Shown: in pieces, positions 25,479 to 34,032 of the stretch
Layout: the number at the start of each line of letters is the position of its first letter
Position numbering within the stretch: position 1 is the first letter of the stretch
NCBI GenBank assembly: GCA_023420935.1
Contig: JAEZUR010000120.1
Location: 1-64,000, forward strand
Length of the DNA stretch: 64,000 nucleotides
DNA from: Bacillota bacterium
Lineage (GTDB): Bacteria; Bacillota; Clostridia; Lachnospirales; Lachnospiraceae
Reading direction: 5' to 3'
The notes under the pieces: generated by a model
Told to the model about the DNA's origin: nothing
Seen by the model: the letters and a program-made list of their open reading frames with translations, nothing else
The model's database searches: none
Program-made: the position numbers and the translations under genes

Positions 25479-25508
25479 AGGTAGCGGATATTAATCTGCT
25501 GCCTTTTT
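25479..25508 (+). terminator. Terminator of aspS
   Basis: AGGTAGCGGAT pairs with ATCTGCTGCCT (25494-25504, two wobble pairs), then a T run. Confidence 0.85.
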
Positions 25509-25547
25509 ATACAATTCAATGGAAGCGGCTACGAGGAAGGTTGTGTT

Positions 25548-25735
25548 CATGAATATGTTTGCAGATAGAATCATTTGGTCGCCTTACCTTCCTAGGCATA
25601 TTCGCTTTCGAGCCTCAAAGCGTAGTAAAAATGCCGCGAAAGTAGGCGTCATTTTTACCTGAGTCTCGAGTCGAACATAAGCAGCCGTCGTCAGTCGGTC
25701 TGACCAAGCTGATTCTATCTGCAAACATATTCATG
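25548..25735 (+). repeat. Structured intergenic element, family 1, copy 1 (short form)
   Basis: Perfect 26-bp inverted arms (25548-25573 and 25710-25735) enclose a core beginning TTTGGTCGCCTTACCTTCC and ending GGTCTGACCAAGC. The core holds a hairpin GTAAAAATGCC...GGCGTCATTTTTAC and a pairing TTTCGAG/CTCGAG. Compared with copies 2 and 3 it lacks an internal block of about 90 bases. It encodes no protein. The arm sequence differs from those of the other copies, yet pairing within the copy is perfect. Confidence 0.9.
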
Positions 25736-26234
25736 CATTTACGTTATCGTTGCGTATGTTTAATATACTAGTCATAATGATAGATATTGTTAAATCGAAC
25801 TAATAGTTAAATTTCTGTCTTTTATTCGAGCGTTAAATATTATATGCTATCGTTATATGAAAGATAAATATAGTTCTAAGTGAATGGTAATGATTAAATT
25901 GCTTAAGTATTAGTTGTATACTAAGCTAATACAAAAATTATCAAATTATTTTAATATTTCACTAAGTAGTTAATGGTAGAGTGTAGAAATCTATAAGCGA
26001 ATTCATTACTCAGTAAACTACATGAATATTTTGAAGATTATTTTATGAAAAACTGTTTTATGCTATGGAGATGAGACTTGTCTTTGTAAGGCTCATCGGA
26101 ATGTCTTGCATATCCTGTTTTGAATGAAATAATGTTCAAAATATTCTTCATAGTGTAGGAATTAGCCATGCTAGTCATTCTTCATAGTGTAGAATATAAC
26201 CAATGGTTTTCGTAAAGGTAAGGAGGAATTTGAT
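25736..26234. other. Gene-free stretch before the aldo/keto reductase
   Basis: AT-rich and without a credible ORF. It has a hairpin GATGAG...CTCATC (about 26071-26098) and a 16-base direct repeat ATTCTTCATAGTGTAG at 26143-26158 and 26177-26192, just upstream of the reductase gene. The repeat could be a regulator site; nothing else was seen. Confidence 0.5.
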
Positions 26235-27254
26235 ATGCAAACTATAAGATTAGGGAAAACGGAGATTGTTACGAATAAGAATGGGTTTGGGGCGCTTCCG
26301 ATTCAGAGGGTTACGGAGGAAGAGGCGGTTTATTTGATTCGTAAGGCGTATGAGGGTGGTATTACTTTTTTTGATACGGCGCGTTTTTATACGGATAGTG
26401 AAGTGAAGTTGGGAGTTGCGTTTCGGGGGATTCGAGAGAAGGTTTTTATTGCTTCTAAGACGGCTGCAGTAACAGTTGACGCATTTTGGAAAGACCTTGA
26501 GATGACACTTTCCAATCTGGAAACGGATTATTTGGATATTTATCAATTTCATAATCCTGCTTTTTGTCCGAAACCGGGAGATGAAAGTGGGGTTTATGAT
26601 GCCATGCTGGAAGCGAAACAACAGGGGAAGGTTAGACATATTGGAATTACCAATCATAGACTTGCCATTGTTCTGGAAGCGGTGGAATCGGGGTTGTATG
26701 AGACATTGCAATTTCCATTTTCTTATTTGGCTACAGAGAAAGAGATTGAGTTGGTAGAGAAATGTAGAGAAAAAGATATGGGATTTATTGCAATGAAAGC
26801 CCTATCTGGTGGATTGATTACGAATTCTAAGGCTGCCTATGCTTATCAAGCTTTGTACAAAGATATACTTCCAATCTGGGGTGTGCAGAGAGAGTCTGAA
26901 TTAGATGAATTCTTATCCTACATAGAGAATCCACCTGTTATGGATCAGGAGTTACAAGCAGTTATTGATAAAGATAGGCAGGAGTTATTAGGTGAATTCT
27001 GTAGAGGTTGCGGATATTGTATGCCTTGCCCAGTTGGAATTGAGATTAATAACTGTGCCCGCATGACTCTTTTGTTAAGAAGAGCTCCACTAGAGTTGCA
27101 ACTAACGCCACAGATGCAAGAGAAAATGATGTTAATAGAAAAATGCTTACAGTGTGGAAAATGTAAGAGTAAATGTCCTTATCAACTAGATACTCCGGCT
27201 CTTCTGGCAAAGAATCTAGATGACTATAAAACTGTATTAATGAATGGACTATAA
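26235..27254 (+). CDS. Aldo/keto reductase with C-terminal 4Fe-4S ferredoxin domain
   Basis: A 339-residue fusion. Residues 1-235 form an aldo/keto reductase barrel (MQTIRLGKTEIVTNKNGFGA, FDTARFYTDSE, LDIYQFHNP, HIGITNHR). From residue 250 two cysteine clusters follow: CRGCGYCMPC and CLQCGKCKSKC, together with CPVGIEIN, the pattern of anaerobic ferredoxin-fused reductases. Such proteins use iron-sulphur centres for electron transfer, but the substrate is unknown. ATG follows AAGGAGG. It stands alone. Confidence 0.9.
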   Translation: MQTIRLGKTEIVTNKNGFGALPIQRVTEEEAVYLIRKAYEGGITFFDTARFYTDSEVKLGVAFRGIREKVFIASKTAAVTVDAFWKDLEMTLSNLETDYLDIYQFHNPAFCPKPGDESGVYDAMLEAKQQGKVRHIGITNHRLAIVLEAVESGLYETLQFPFSYLATEKEIELVEKCREKDMGFIAMKALSGGLITNSKAAYAYQALYKDILPIWGVQRESELDEFLSYIENPPVMDQELQAVIDKDRQELLGEFCRGCGYCMPCPVGIEINNCARMTLLLRRAPLELQLTPQMQEKMMLIEKCLQCGKCKSKCPYQLDTPALLAKNLDDYKTVLMNGL

Positions 27255-27346
27255 AATATCTTGGTTATAGAAAGGTTTTAAATAGCTAAAAAAGGCGGTA
27301 TAAATACTTTTATTGTATTTGATGCTTTGGCGATTTAAAGTTCCTA

Positions 27347-27375
27347 TTGACAATTACGATTTATTTGTATAAAAT
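27347..27375 (+). promoter_or_regulatory. Promoter of the ABC-F attenuator transcript
   Basis: TTGACA (27347-27352), 17-base spacer, TAAAAT (27370-27375), followed by a 300-base leader. Confidence 0.78.
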
Positions 27376-27416
27376 GTGTAGTTGTAAATTAAAAAATAAA
27401 GATTCGAGGTGAAAAG

Positions 27417-27437
27417 ATGATTAACTTTTCTTGCTAA
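27417..27437 (+). CDS. Leader peptide of the ABC-F gene (MINFSC)
   Basis: A seven-codon ORF, ATG ATT AAC TTT TCT TGC TAA, with GAGGTG upstream. It sits at the start of the leader RNA of an Lsa-type ABC-F gene, where short stalling peptides are known to sense ribosome-targeting antibiotics. Its own codons form one strand of the attenuator: TAACTTTTCTTGC (27422-27434) can pair with GCAAGAAAGTTA (27502-27513). A drug-stalled ribosome here would free that second strand. Confidence 0.72.
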   Translation: MINFSC

Positions 27438-27447
27438 TTTTAATAAG

Positions 27448-27615
27448 CATAATAGAGCGAGCCATATCGACAGATACTGTCGTAGCTTTTGTTATGCAAA
27501 TGCAAGAAAGTTATGAATCTAAACACTCACATAGATATCCTTATCAAATCATATCCTGATTTGGTGATGTTGTATTTAGGAGCTGCAAGAATAACTTTTC
27601 TTGCAGCTTTTATTT
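27448..27615 (+). promoter_or_regulatory. Attenuator: antiterminator strand and terminator before the ABC-F gene
   Basis: After the leader ORF come a nested hairpin (27448-27497, GCATAA...TTATGC with inner CGACAG/CTGTCG), the strand GCAAGAAAGTTA (27502-27513) and a strong terminator (AGCTGCAAGAA 27581-27591 with TTCTTGCAGCT 27598-27608, then TTTATTTT). The string TAACTTTTCTTGC occurs twice, in the leader ORF and at 27592-27604 in the terminator, so the 27502-27513 strand can pair with only one of them at a time. That is a complete switch design visible in the sequence. Confidence 0.82.
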
Positions 27616-27670
27616 TGTGAAAATAACATAAGCCAATTAACGATATGGTTCTAATACAGGAGGTATGGGA

Positions 27671-29149
27671 ATGTCTTTAATAAATGTAACGAATTTAACG
27701 TTTTCCTATGAGGGAAGCTATGATAATATTTTTGAGAAGGTAAGTTTTCAGATAGATACAGACTGGAGACTGGGTTTTACTGGACGTAATGGGAGAGGTA
27801 AAACCACATTTTTAAATCTTCTACTTGGTAAATATGACTATAGTGGTAGTATTTCTACTAATGTAGAATTTGAATATTTTCCTTATGATGTAAAAGATCA
27901 AGAACAATTTACCCTTGATGTGATTAAGGAAATCACACAAGAAACTATGGATTGGGAGATAATGCGAGAATTATCCTTGTTAGAAGTGGAAGATGATGTT
28001 TTGTACCGACCATTCGCCACTCTATCGAAAGGGGAACAAACCAAGGCATTGTTAGCAGCGTTATTCTTGAAGGAAAATAGCTTCCTGCTAATTGATGAGC
28101 CAACTAATCACCTTGATGCCGAAGCGCGTATGAAACTTAGTAATTATTTCAGGAAGAAGCATGGGTTTATTTTAGTATCACATGATAGAGCCTTTCTGGA
28201 TAATTGTATTGATCACATACTCGCCATTAACAAAACGAATATAGAGATACAAAAGGGTAATTTCTCATCATGGTGGAGAAATAAAGAACTGCAAGATGGA
28301 TTCGAACAAGCGGAAAATGAAAAGTTAAAGAAAGATATTAATCGTTTGGCAAGTTCGGCAAAGAATACTACCAATTGGTCTGATAGTGTGGAAGCAAGCA
28401 AATTTGGATCAACGAATTCAGGAAGTAAATTAGACAAAGGATATGTTGGTCATAAGGCTGCCAAGATGATGAAACGGGCAAAAAATATAGAACGTCGTCA
28501 ACAAACTATGCTAGATGAGAAATCAAAGCTTCTAAAGAATATAGAAACAAAAGAGAGTTTGCAAATTATACCAAAGGAATTCCATGAAACTCGGATAGTT
28601 GAACTATCTGACGTATCCATTACTTATGATGACAGAGTGGTATGTGAAAATGTTAATTTTACCATAGAACAAGGCGATCGAATTGCATTAAAGGGGAAGA
28701 ATGGATGTGGGAAATCCAGTATATTAAAATTAATCTGTGGTGAAGAGATTCCACACAGAGGAAACGTTATTAAAAATAATCAACTTATCATTTCTTATGT
28801 ATCACAAGACACATCAGATTTAAATGGTAGTCTAGCAGATTATGCAAAGGAACAAGATATCAATGAAAGTCTATTTAAGTCCATACTTACAAAACTCGAC
28901 TTTTCAAGAGAACAATTTGAGAAAAAGATGGAGGATTTTAGTGGAGGACAAAAGAAAAAAGTTCTGATAGCAAGGAGCCTTTGCCAACAAGCCCATCTTT
29001 ATATCTGGGATGAGCCATTAAATTTTATTGACGTAATATCACGTATGCAGATAGAAGAATTATTAATGGAACATGAAGTAACAATTCTATTTGTAGAGCA
29101 TGATTCAACCTTTTGTGAGAATATAGCAACAAAAATAATCGAACTATAA
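27671..29149 (+). CDS. Lsa-type ABC-F ribosomal protection protein
   Basis: A 492-residue soluble protein with two ABC domains and no membrane segment. ATG 27671 is seven bases after AGGAGG; the ATG at 27665 is too close. Domain 1 has GRNGRGKTTFLNLL and LSKGEQTKALLAALFL with LLIDEPTNHLDAE, domain 2 has GKNGCGKSSILKL and FSGGQKKKVLIARSLC with IWDEPLNFID. The inter-domain linker is helical and charged. The start MSLINVTNLTFSYEGSYDN is that of the Lsa group, which removes lincosamides, pleuromutilins and streptogramin A from the ribosome. Attenuator control upstream supports this. Confidence 0.9.
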   Translation: MSLINVTNLTFSYEGSYDNIFEKVSFQIDTDWRLGFTGRNGRGKTTFLNLLLGKYDYSGSISTNVEFEYFPYDVKDQEQFTLDVIKEITQETMDWEIMRELSLLEVEDDVLYRPFATLSKGEQTKALLAALFLKENSFLLIDEPTNHLDAEARMKLSNYFRKKHGFILVSHDRAFLDNCIDHILAINKTNIEIQKGNFSSWWRNKELQDGFEQAENEKLKKDINRLASSAKNTTNWSDSVEASKFGSTNSGSKLDKGYVGHKAAKMMKRAKNIERRQQTMLDEKSKLLKNIETKESLQIIPKEFHETRIVELSDVSITYDDRVVCENVNFTIEQGDRIALKGKNGCGKSSILKLICGEEIPHRGNVIKNNQLIISYVSQDTSDLNGSLADYAKEQDINESLFKSILTKLDFSREQFEKKMEDFSGGQKKKVLIARSLCQQAHLYIWDEPLNFIDVISRMQIEELLMEHEVTILFVEHDSTFCENIATKIIEL

Positions 29150-29200
29150 GATGTAATTAGGATGTAGGCAATAGGGTGAATAAACTTATCTAAGGATTAG

Positions 29201-29246
29201 CGAGAATAATGTATTTGTCGTTGAAGGGCCAAATATATTATTCTCG
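29201..29246. terminator. Hairpin between converging ABC-F and GntR genes
   Basis: CGAGAATAATGTATTT pairs with AAATATATTATTCTCG, 16 bp with minor mismatch. Short T-rich flanks; likely acts in both directions. Confidence 0.7.
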
Positions 29247-29311
29247 TTCTAATTCATTAAGAAAATTAGTTATTATTCAGTAAAAGCTTTTGCTAGTAAC
29301 AATGGAATCAT

Positions 29312-30019
29312 TTACTCTGTATAAATCTGATTCTCCCCACTAATCGTATTTTGAATCGTTCGATTAATCACATCTATTGCACCCTCTATATCTCTCTTTT
29401 CAATACTTTCATAAAGCATTGTTGTATTCTGATATAAAGTGGAAATACCATATATTCTGCAATAGCGTTCCCACAGACTGGTAATCGGTAATCTAGAGGA
29501 ATTGAATATCAATGGAAGTAGAGTGTTGCCCGAGATAATACTCAACTCATGATGAAAATGAAAAGCTTGCTCTGCTGCTTGCTCTGTTGTCTTTGCCTTA
29601 CCGAGTTGATCCAATCGATCTTTTAAAAGATTAAGTTCGTCTTTCGTAATCTTAGGAATTGCTAGTTGAACGGCAAGGGTATCCATAAGGATGCGAACCT
29701 CCAGGATGGATTTGATCTCTGACTTTCGAAGCATTCCTCCGTTATAACTCATAATGGAAATGAGTGTCTCTAGTGAACCATTTCTACGGTAATCTGCTAC
29801 AAAGGTACCGATACGAGGCTTTATGATCAGGAAACCTTTTTTGGCCATCTCCACAATTCCTCCATTTACAACGGAACGACTTACTTGCATCATGTCCGCT
29901 AGTTCTCGTTCGGTGGGAAGCTTGGAGCCGATCTCCATTTTCCCTGATAAAATTCTATTTTCTAATTCTTGAATGAATAATTCTTTTAGTGTAGGTGTAC
30001 TTAATTTACCAAATTCCAT
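29312..30019 (-). CDS. FadR-type GntR transcription regulator
   Basis: A 235-residue regulator. The ATG at 30019 is six bases after GGAGG (minus strand); the longer frame to 30055 crosses an operator. The N-terminal winged helix reads SGKMEIGSKLPTERELADMM and VSRSVVNGGIVEMAKKGFL, followed by an all-helical FCD-type ligand domain with HFHHELSIISG, including metal-binding-type His residues. A TGGT-N3-ACCA palindrome lies just upstream of its start and another in the divergent hypB promoter region, so it probably represses itself and the hypB-flavoenzyme genes. Confidence 0.86.
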   Translation of the reverse strand: MEFGKLSTPTLKELFIQELENRILSGKMEIGSKLPTERELADMMQVSRSVVNGGIVEMAKKGFLIIKPRIGTFVADYRRNGSLETLISIMSYNGGMLRKSEIKSILEVRILMDTLAVQLAIPKITKDELNLLKDRLDQLGKAKTTEQAAEQAFHFHHELSIISGNTLLPLIFNSSRLPITSLWERYCRIYGISTLYQNTTMLYESIEKRDIEGAIDVINRTIQNTISGENQIYTE

Positions 30020-30042
30020 TTCTGACCTCCAAACTGGTACTG

Positions 30043-30055
30043 TTGGTTGTACCAA
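30043..30055. promoter_or_regulatory. GntR operator near its own start
   Basis: TTGGT-TGT-ACCAA palindrome 24 bases upstream of the gntR ATG, of the FadR-subfamily TGGT-N3-ACCA type. Confidence 0.72.
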
Positions 30056-30130
30056 GTAATAATAATATAGACCTAAATGATGAGATAATCAAGTGATAAA
30101 AATATATTTGATAAAAATATACCATTATAC

Positions 30131-30159
30131 TTGATAAATATGGCAATGAATGTTAAAAT
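30131..30159 (+). promoter_or_regulatory. Promoter of the hypB operon
   Basis: TTGATA (30131-30136), 17-base spacer, TAAAAT (30154-30159). Confidence 0.62.
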
Positions 30160-30182
30160 TTAGACATATATATCATATCTAT

Positions 30183-30201
30183 TATCTGGTATGACCAGAT
30201 A
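30183..30201. promoter_or_regulatory. GntR operator in the hypB leader
   Basis: TATCTGGT-ATG-ACCAGATA, a perfect 8-bp palindrome with the same TGGT-N3-ACCA core, about 17 bases past the predicted transcription start, where it would block elongation. Confidence 0.8.
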
Positions 30202-30297
30202 AAACGTAAGACTAATCTAGGTGGTAATATATGCAGTAATTATACAGTAATAAAGTACCTAGAATAGATAGAATAATTAGGTGGAGGTAGAAAGAAT

Positions 30298-30966
30298 ATG
30301 GATCCTTTCAAAATTCTTGAAATCAAAGAAAGTATTTTTGAGGATAATGATCGACAGGCAGAATTGGTACGTGAGGAATTAAAGAAAGATAAGACCTTTC
30401 TTTTGAATCTTATGTCATCGCCAGGCTCAGGAAAAACAACAACAGTATTAAGAACTATCGAGGCATTAAAGGATGAAATGAGTATCGGTGTAATGGAGGC
30501 AGATATTGATTCTGATGTGGATGCCGCAACCGTTGCAAAGACGGGTGCCAAAGTAATTCAGTTACATACAGGTGGTATGTGTCATCTGGATGCAGATATG
30601 ACGAGACAAGGTCTAGAAGGATTAGGTACGCAAGGGATAGATTTCGCTATTCTTGAAAATGTGGGTAATCTAGTCTGTCCTGCTGAGTTTGATACAGGAG
30701 CTTCTAAGAATGCTATGATCCTAAGCGTACCGGAAGGAGACGATAAGCCACTGAAATATCCGTTGATGTTCTCTATCGTAGATGTGTTATTAATTAATAA
30801 GGTGGATACCTTAGGAATCTTTGATTTTGATATAGAAGCAGTAAAGGCGCGTGTCAAGAAATTAAATCCAAATATTATAGTAATTCCAATCTGTGCGAAG
30901 ACAGGGGAAGGAATGGACGAATGGATTCAGTGGATACGAAAAGAAGTGAGTAACTGGAACGAATAA
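30298..30966 (+). CDS. hypB: Nickel-insertion GTPase HypB
   Basis: A 222-residue G protein that, with HypA, inserts nickel into metalloenzymes, usually NiFe hydrogenase. The P loop SSPGSGKTTTVLRTI, the switch and metal site GGMCHLDADMTRQGLEGL, NVGNLVCPAEFDTGASK and the specificity motif LLINKVD are present. It has no histidine-rich nickel-storage N-terminus. ATG follows GTGGAGG. No hydrogenase or urease gene is in the window; the downstream partner is a large Fe-S flavoenzyme, and hypA follows after a repeat element, so the nickel target is elsewhere or different. Confidence 0.94.
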   Translation: MDPFKILEIKESIFEDNDRQAELVREELKKDKTFLLNLMSSPGSGKTTTVLRTIEALKDEMSIGVMEADIDSDVDAATVAKTGAKVIQLHTGGMCHLDADMTRQGLEGLGTQGIDFAILENVGNLVCPAEFDTGASKNAMILSVPEGDDKPLKYPLMFSIVDVLLINKVDTLGIFDFDIEAVKARVKKLNPNIIVIPICAKTGEGMDEWIQWIRKEVSNWNE

Positions 30967-30984
30967 AATTGGGGGGTATTACAT

Positions 30985-33666
30985 ATGGCAAAACAAAAAG
31001 TACTTGCATTAGCGAACAAGATCGCAGCAGGAATCACTGGTGGGGTGGTGAGAGTAAAAGCAACTGATCCAGAATATAAAATTCTAGAGCCGGTTACAAC
31101 AGATGAGATGGCAGAAGTTGCACTTTGCCTAGAAATTCGTAAGCCAAAAAAGGTAGAGGAAATCGCTGTTCTATGTAAAAAGCCAGTCAACGAAGTGGAA
31201 GAAATATTGAAAAAGATGGCAGTTGACGGTTCGATTAAAATGGAACACATTAATGGAGTGGATGAATATTTTCTTGAACTGTTTGTACCAGGTGTTATGG
31301 AATACATGGTTGCAAACAAAGAGAATGTGGAAAAGTATCCAATTATCGGAGAATGTTTTGAAGAATATACAAGAAAATTGGGAGGAATATTAGCAGGTAA
31401 TCTCCCTGTCGGTATGGGTGTTATGAGGGTAATCCCAATCGAAAGTGCAGTGGAAGGGGATACGAGAAGAGCGTCCTACGAGGAAATCTCTTATCTTTTA
31501 AATAAACATGATATCTTTTCTGTAGCAGATTGTGCTTGTCGTACTTCAATGCGAATTATTGGGGAAGGATGTGGCCATACCGTGGAAGAAATGTGTATCC
31601 AATTAGGGCCAGCAGCAGACTTCTATATTCGAACAGGTAGAGGAAGAAGCATTACTAGAGAAGAAGCCATTGAGATCTGTCAGCAGGCTGAAAAAGAAGG
31701 ATTAGTACATCAGATTCCTAATTTATCAGGTCCTGGAGAAGCACTTGCCATCTGTAATTGCTGTGGATGTTCTTGCTTTGGATTAAGAAATGCCAATCTA
31801 TTTCGTAATCCTGACTTTTCAAGATCTAATTATGTGGCAACCGTGGATCGTGATAAATGCGTGGCTTGCGGTGAATGCGTTGAGAATTGCCAAGCTAATG
31901 CATTGGCTTTAGGAGAACATTTATGTTCCAAAGGTGCACCTACTCCAGTAATTGAGAAAGATACGCCAAATGATACCAGATGGGGAAAAGATAAATGGAA
32001 TCTAGATTATCGTCATCGTAAAGTGGTAGATGAGAGTGGTACCAGCCCTTGTAAAACAGAATGTCCAGCACATATTGCCATACAGGGTTATATCAAGATG
32101 GCATCACAAGGAAGATATCGAGAAGCGTTAGAATTAATTAAGAAAGAAAATCCACTTCCTGCAGTCTGTGGACGTATTTGCCCTAGAAAATGTGAATCAG
32201 CATGTACGAGAGCAGGTGTAGATGAACCAATAGCAGTAGATGAGATTAAGAAATTTATAGCTGATCAGGACTTGAAGGCAGAACACCGATTTGTACCAGA
32301 GACAAGAGCTACTAGACCAGAAAAGATAGCAGTGATTGGAGCGGGTCCAGCTGGTCTATCTTGTGCTTATTACTTAGCCTTAGATGGTTATCAAGTGACT
32401 GTGTATGAAAAGCAGCAGAAACTTGGTGGTATGTTAACTCTTGGAATTCCATCTTTCCGATTGGAAAAGGAGATCGTTAACTCTGAAATTGATGTATTAA
32501 AGGAAATGGGAGTAACATTTAAGGCAGGAGTTGAAGTTGGGAAAGATATTTCACTAGCTGATTTAAGAAAAGAAGGATACAAAGCTTTCTATGTAGCCAT
32601 TGGTGCGCAAGCTGGCAGAACATTAGGTTTAGAAGGGGAAGAAGCGGAAGGCGTATATACTGGAGTTGATTTTCTACGAAAAGTAAGTCTAGGGGAAGAC
32701 CTACAATTAGATGGTAAAGCGATTGTCATTGGTGGAGGAAATGTAGCTATTGACGTTGCAAGAACAGCGGTTAGAATCGGTGCCTCCAATGTAGCAATGT
32801 ATTGTTTAGAGAACCGTGGGGAAATGCCTGCTTTGGAAGAGGAGATAGAGGAAGCATTATCGGAAGGAATCCTAATTAACAACGCTTGGGCTCCAAAGAA
32901 AATACTTCAAGAAAATGGTCGTGTGACAGGTGTAGAATTTAAGAAATGTACCGCTGTATTTGATGAGAATGGTAAATTCAATCCAAAATACGATGAAACT
33001 GATACCATGGTTGTAGAAGCAAATTATGTCTTAATCTCTGTAGGCCAAGGAATGGACTGGGGAACCTTATTACAGGATTCCAAGATAGAGTTAAATCCAA
33101 ATAACACAATAAAAGCAAACAATATTACATACCAGACGGGTGAGCCAGATGTATTTACTGGCGGAGATGCTTTGACAGGACCAAAATTTGCAATCGATGC
33201 CATTGCGTTAGGAAAACAAGGATCAATTTCCATCCATCGCTATGTACATGGAGATAATCTTGCAATAGGTCGTGAGAGAGAATACCATGCACTTGATAAA
33301 GAAATGTTAAATATGGATAGCTATGATGCAATGCCAAGACAAAGGCCAATCCATGTAGAAGGAAGTAAGTCTAAGGAGACCTTCAAAGATTTACGTGTTA
33401 CTTTTACAGAAGAACAGATTAAGAAGGAAACACAAAGATGTCTAAGCTGTGGTGCTGTAGTAGTAGATCAATATCAATGTGTGGGCTGTGGTCAATGTAC
33501 AACCAAGTGTAAGTTTGAAGCAATTACCCTAGAGCGAAGATATGATAGTGCAGGGGTATCCTTTGATAAGATGAAACCAATTGTGATTAAGCATGCGATT
33601 AAACGTCAAGGTAAAATCATTATGAAAAAACCGGCTAAATTGGTTAGGTCTTTGACACATAAGTAA
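30985..33666 (+). CDS. Fe-S flavoprotein oxidoreductase with GltD-like core and N-terminal HTH-like region
   Basis: An 893-residue cytoplasmic enzyme. Residues 25-120 resemble a winged-helix region (KPKKVEEIAVLCKKPVNEVE). Residues 170-320 are cysteine-rich: CACRTSMRIIGEGCGH, CNCCGCSCFG and a ferredoxin motif CVACGECVENC. Then a GltD-type module: CPAHIAIQGYIKMASQGRY, CGRICPRKCESACTRAG, FAD loop VIGAGPAGLSCAYYLALDGY and a second nucleotide loop VIGGGNVAIDVARTA. The C-terminus has CLSCG and CVGCGQCTTKC. It likely passes electrons between NAD(P)H and a ferredoxin-like partner. Such long fusions occur in anaerobic Clostridia, but the reaction is not known. It starts 18 bases after hypB and is co-transcribed with it. 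Confidence 0.85.
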   Translation: MAKQKVLALANKIAAGITGGVVRVKATDPEYKILEPVTTDEMAEVALCLEIRKPKKVEEIAVLCKKPVNEVEEILKKMAVDGSIKMEHINGVDEYFLELFVPGVMEYMVANKENVEKYPIIGECFEEYTRKLGGILAGNLPVGMGVMRVIPIESAVEGDTRRASYEEISYLLNKHDIFSVADCACRTSMRIIGEGCGHTVEEMCIQLGPAADFYIRTGRGRSITREEAIEICQQAEKEGLVHQIPNLSGPGEALAICNCCGCSCFGLRNANLFRNPDFSRSNYVATVDRDKCVACGECVENCQANALALGEHLCSKGAPTPVIEKDTPNDTRWGKDKWNLDYRHRKVVDESGTSPCKTECPAHIAIQGYIKMASQGRYREALELIKKENPLPAVCGRICPRKCESACTRAGVDEPIAVDEIKKFIADQDLKAEHRFVPETRATRPEKIAVIGAGPAGLSCAYYLALDGYQVTVYEKQQKLGGMLTLGIPSFRLEKEIVNSEIDVLKEMGVTFKAGVEVGKDISLADLRKEGYKAFYVAIGAQAGRTLGLEGEEAEGVYTGVDFLRKVSLGEDLQLDGKAIVIGGGNVAIDVARTAVRIGASNVAMYCLENRGEMPALEEEIEEALSEGILINNAWAPKKILQENGRVTGVEFKKCTAVFDENGKFNPKYDETDTMVVEANYVLISVGQGMDWGTLLQDSKIELNPNNTIKANNITYQTGEPDVFTGGDALTGPKFAIDAIALGKQGSISIHRYVHGDNLAIGREREYHALDKEMLNMDSYDAMPRQRPIHVEGSKSKETFKDLRVTFTEEQIKKETQRCLSCGAVVVDQYQCVGCGQCTTKCKFEAITLERRYDSAGVSFDKMKPIVIKHAIKRQGKIIMKKPAKLVRSLTHK

Positions 33667-33694
33667 AGAATTGTGGTAATAGGAAGGCTATGTC

Positions 33695-33971
33695 CATGAA
33701 TATGGTTGCAGATGTATTCATTTGGTCGCCTTACCTTCCTAGGCATGTTCGCTTATGAGCCTCAAAGCATAGTGAAAATGACGCATAAGCTGGCGTCATT
33801 TTCACTTGAGTCTCATGTCGAATCCACAAGAAACATAGGACGTGTTTCTTGTGGCACGCGGACAGTCGCCAAATGTCTGTGAACAGCCACTTGGCTCGTT
33901 GTCTTCGCGATCATAAGCAGCCGTCGTCAGCCGGTCTGACCAAGCTGAATACATCTGCAACCATATTCATG
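33695..33971 (+). repeat. Structured intergenic element, family 1, copy 2 (long form)
   Basis: Perfect 26-bp arms (33695-33720 and 33946-33971) around the same core as copy 1, plus an inserted block of about 90 bases carrying the stem CCACAAGAAACA/TGTTTCTTGTGG and AGCCACTTGGCT. Covariation with copy 1 is visible: GTGAAAATGACGC pairs with GCGTCATTTTCAC, and TTATGAG with CTCATG, where copy 1 has other bases that also pair. It fills the space between the flavoenzyme and hypA. Confidence 0.92.
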
Positions 33972-34032
33972 CCTGAAGGTTTTCGTGATTGCACTAGAAC
34001 TATATTGTAGAAGTTTACGGAGGTGAGTTCGT

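Noticed and set aside
26250..26711. 153-residue minus-strand ORF
   Set aside because: Lies wholly inside the aldo/keto reductase gene on the other strand and has a biased composition (Arg/Asn/Ile/Leu) typical of an antisense shadow.
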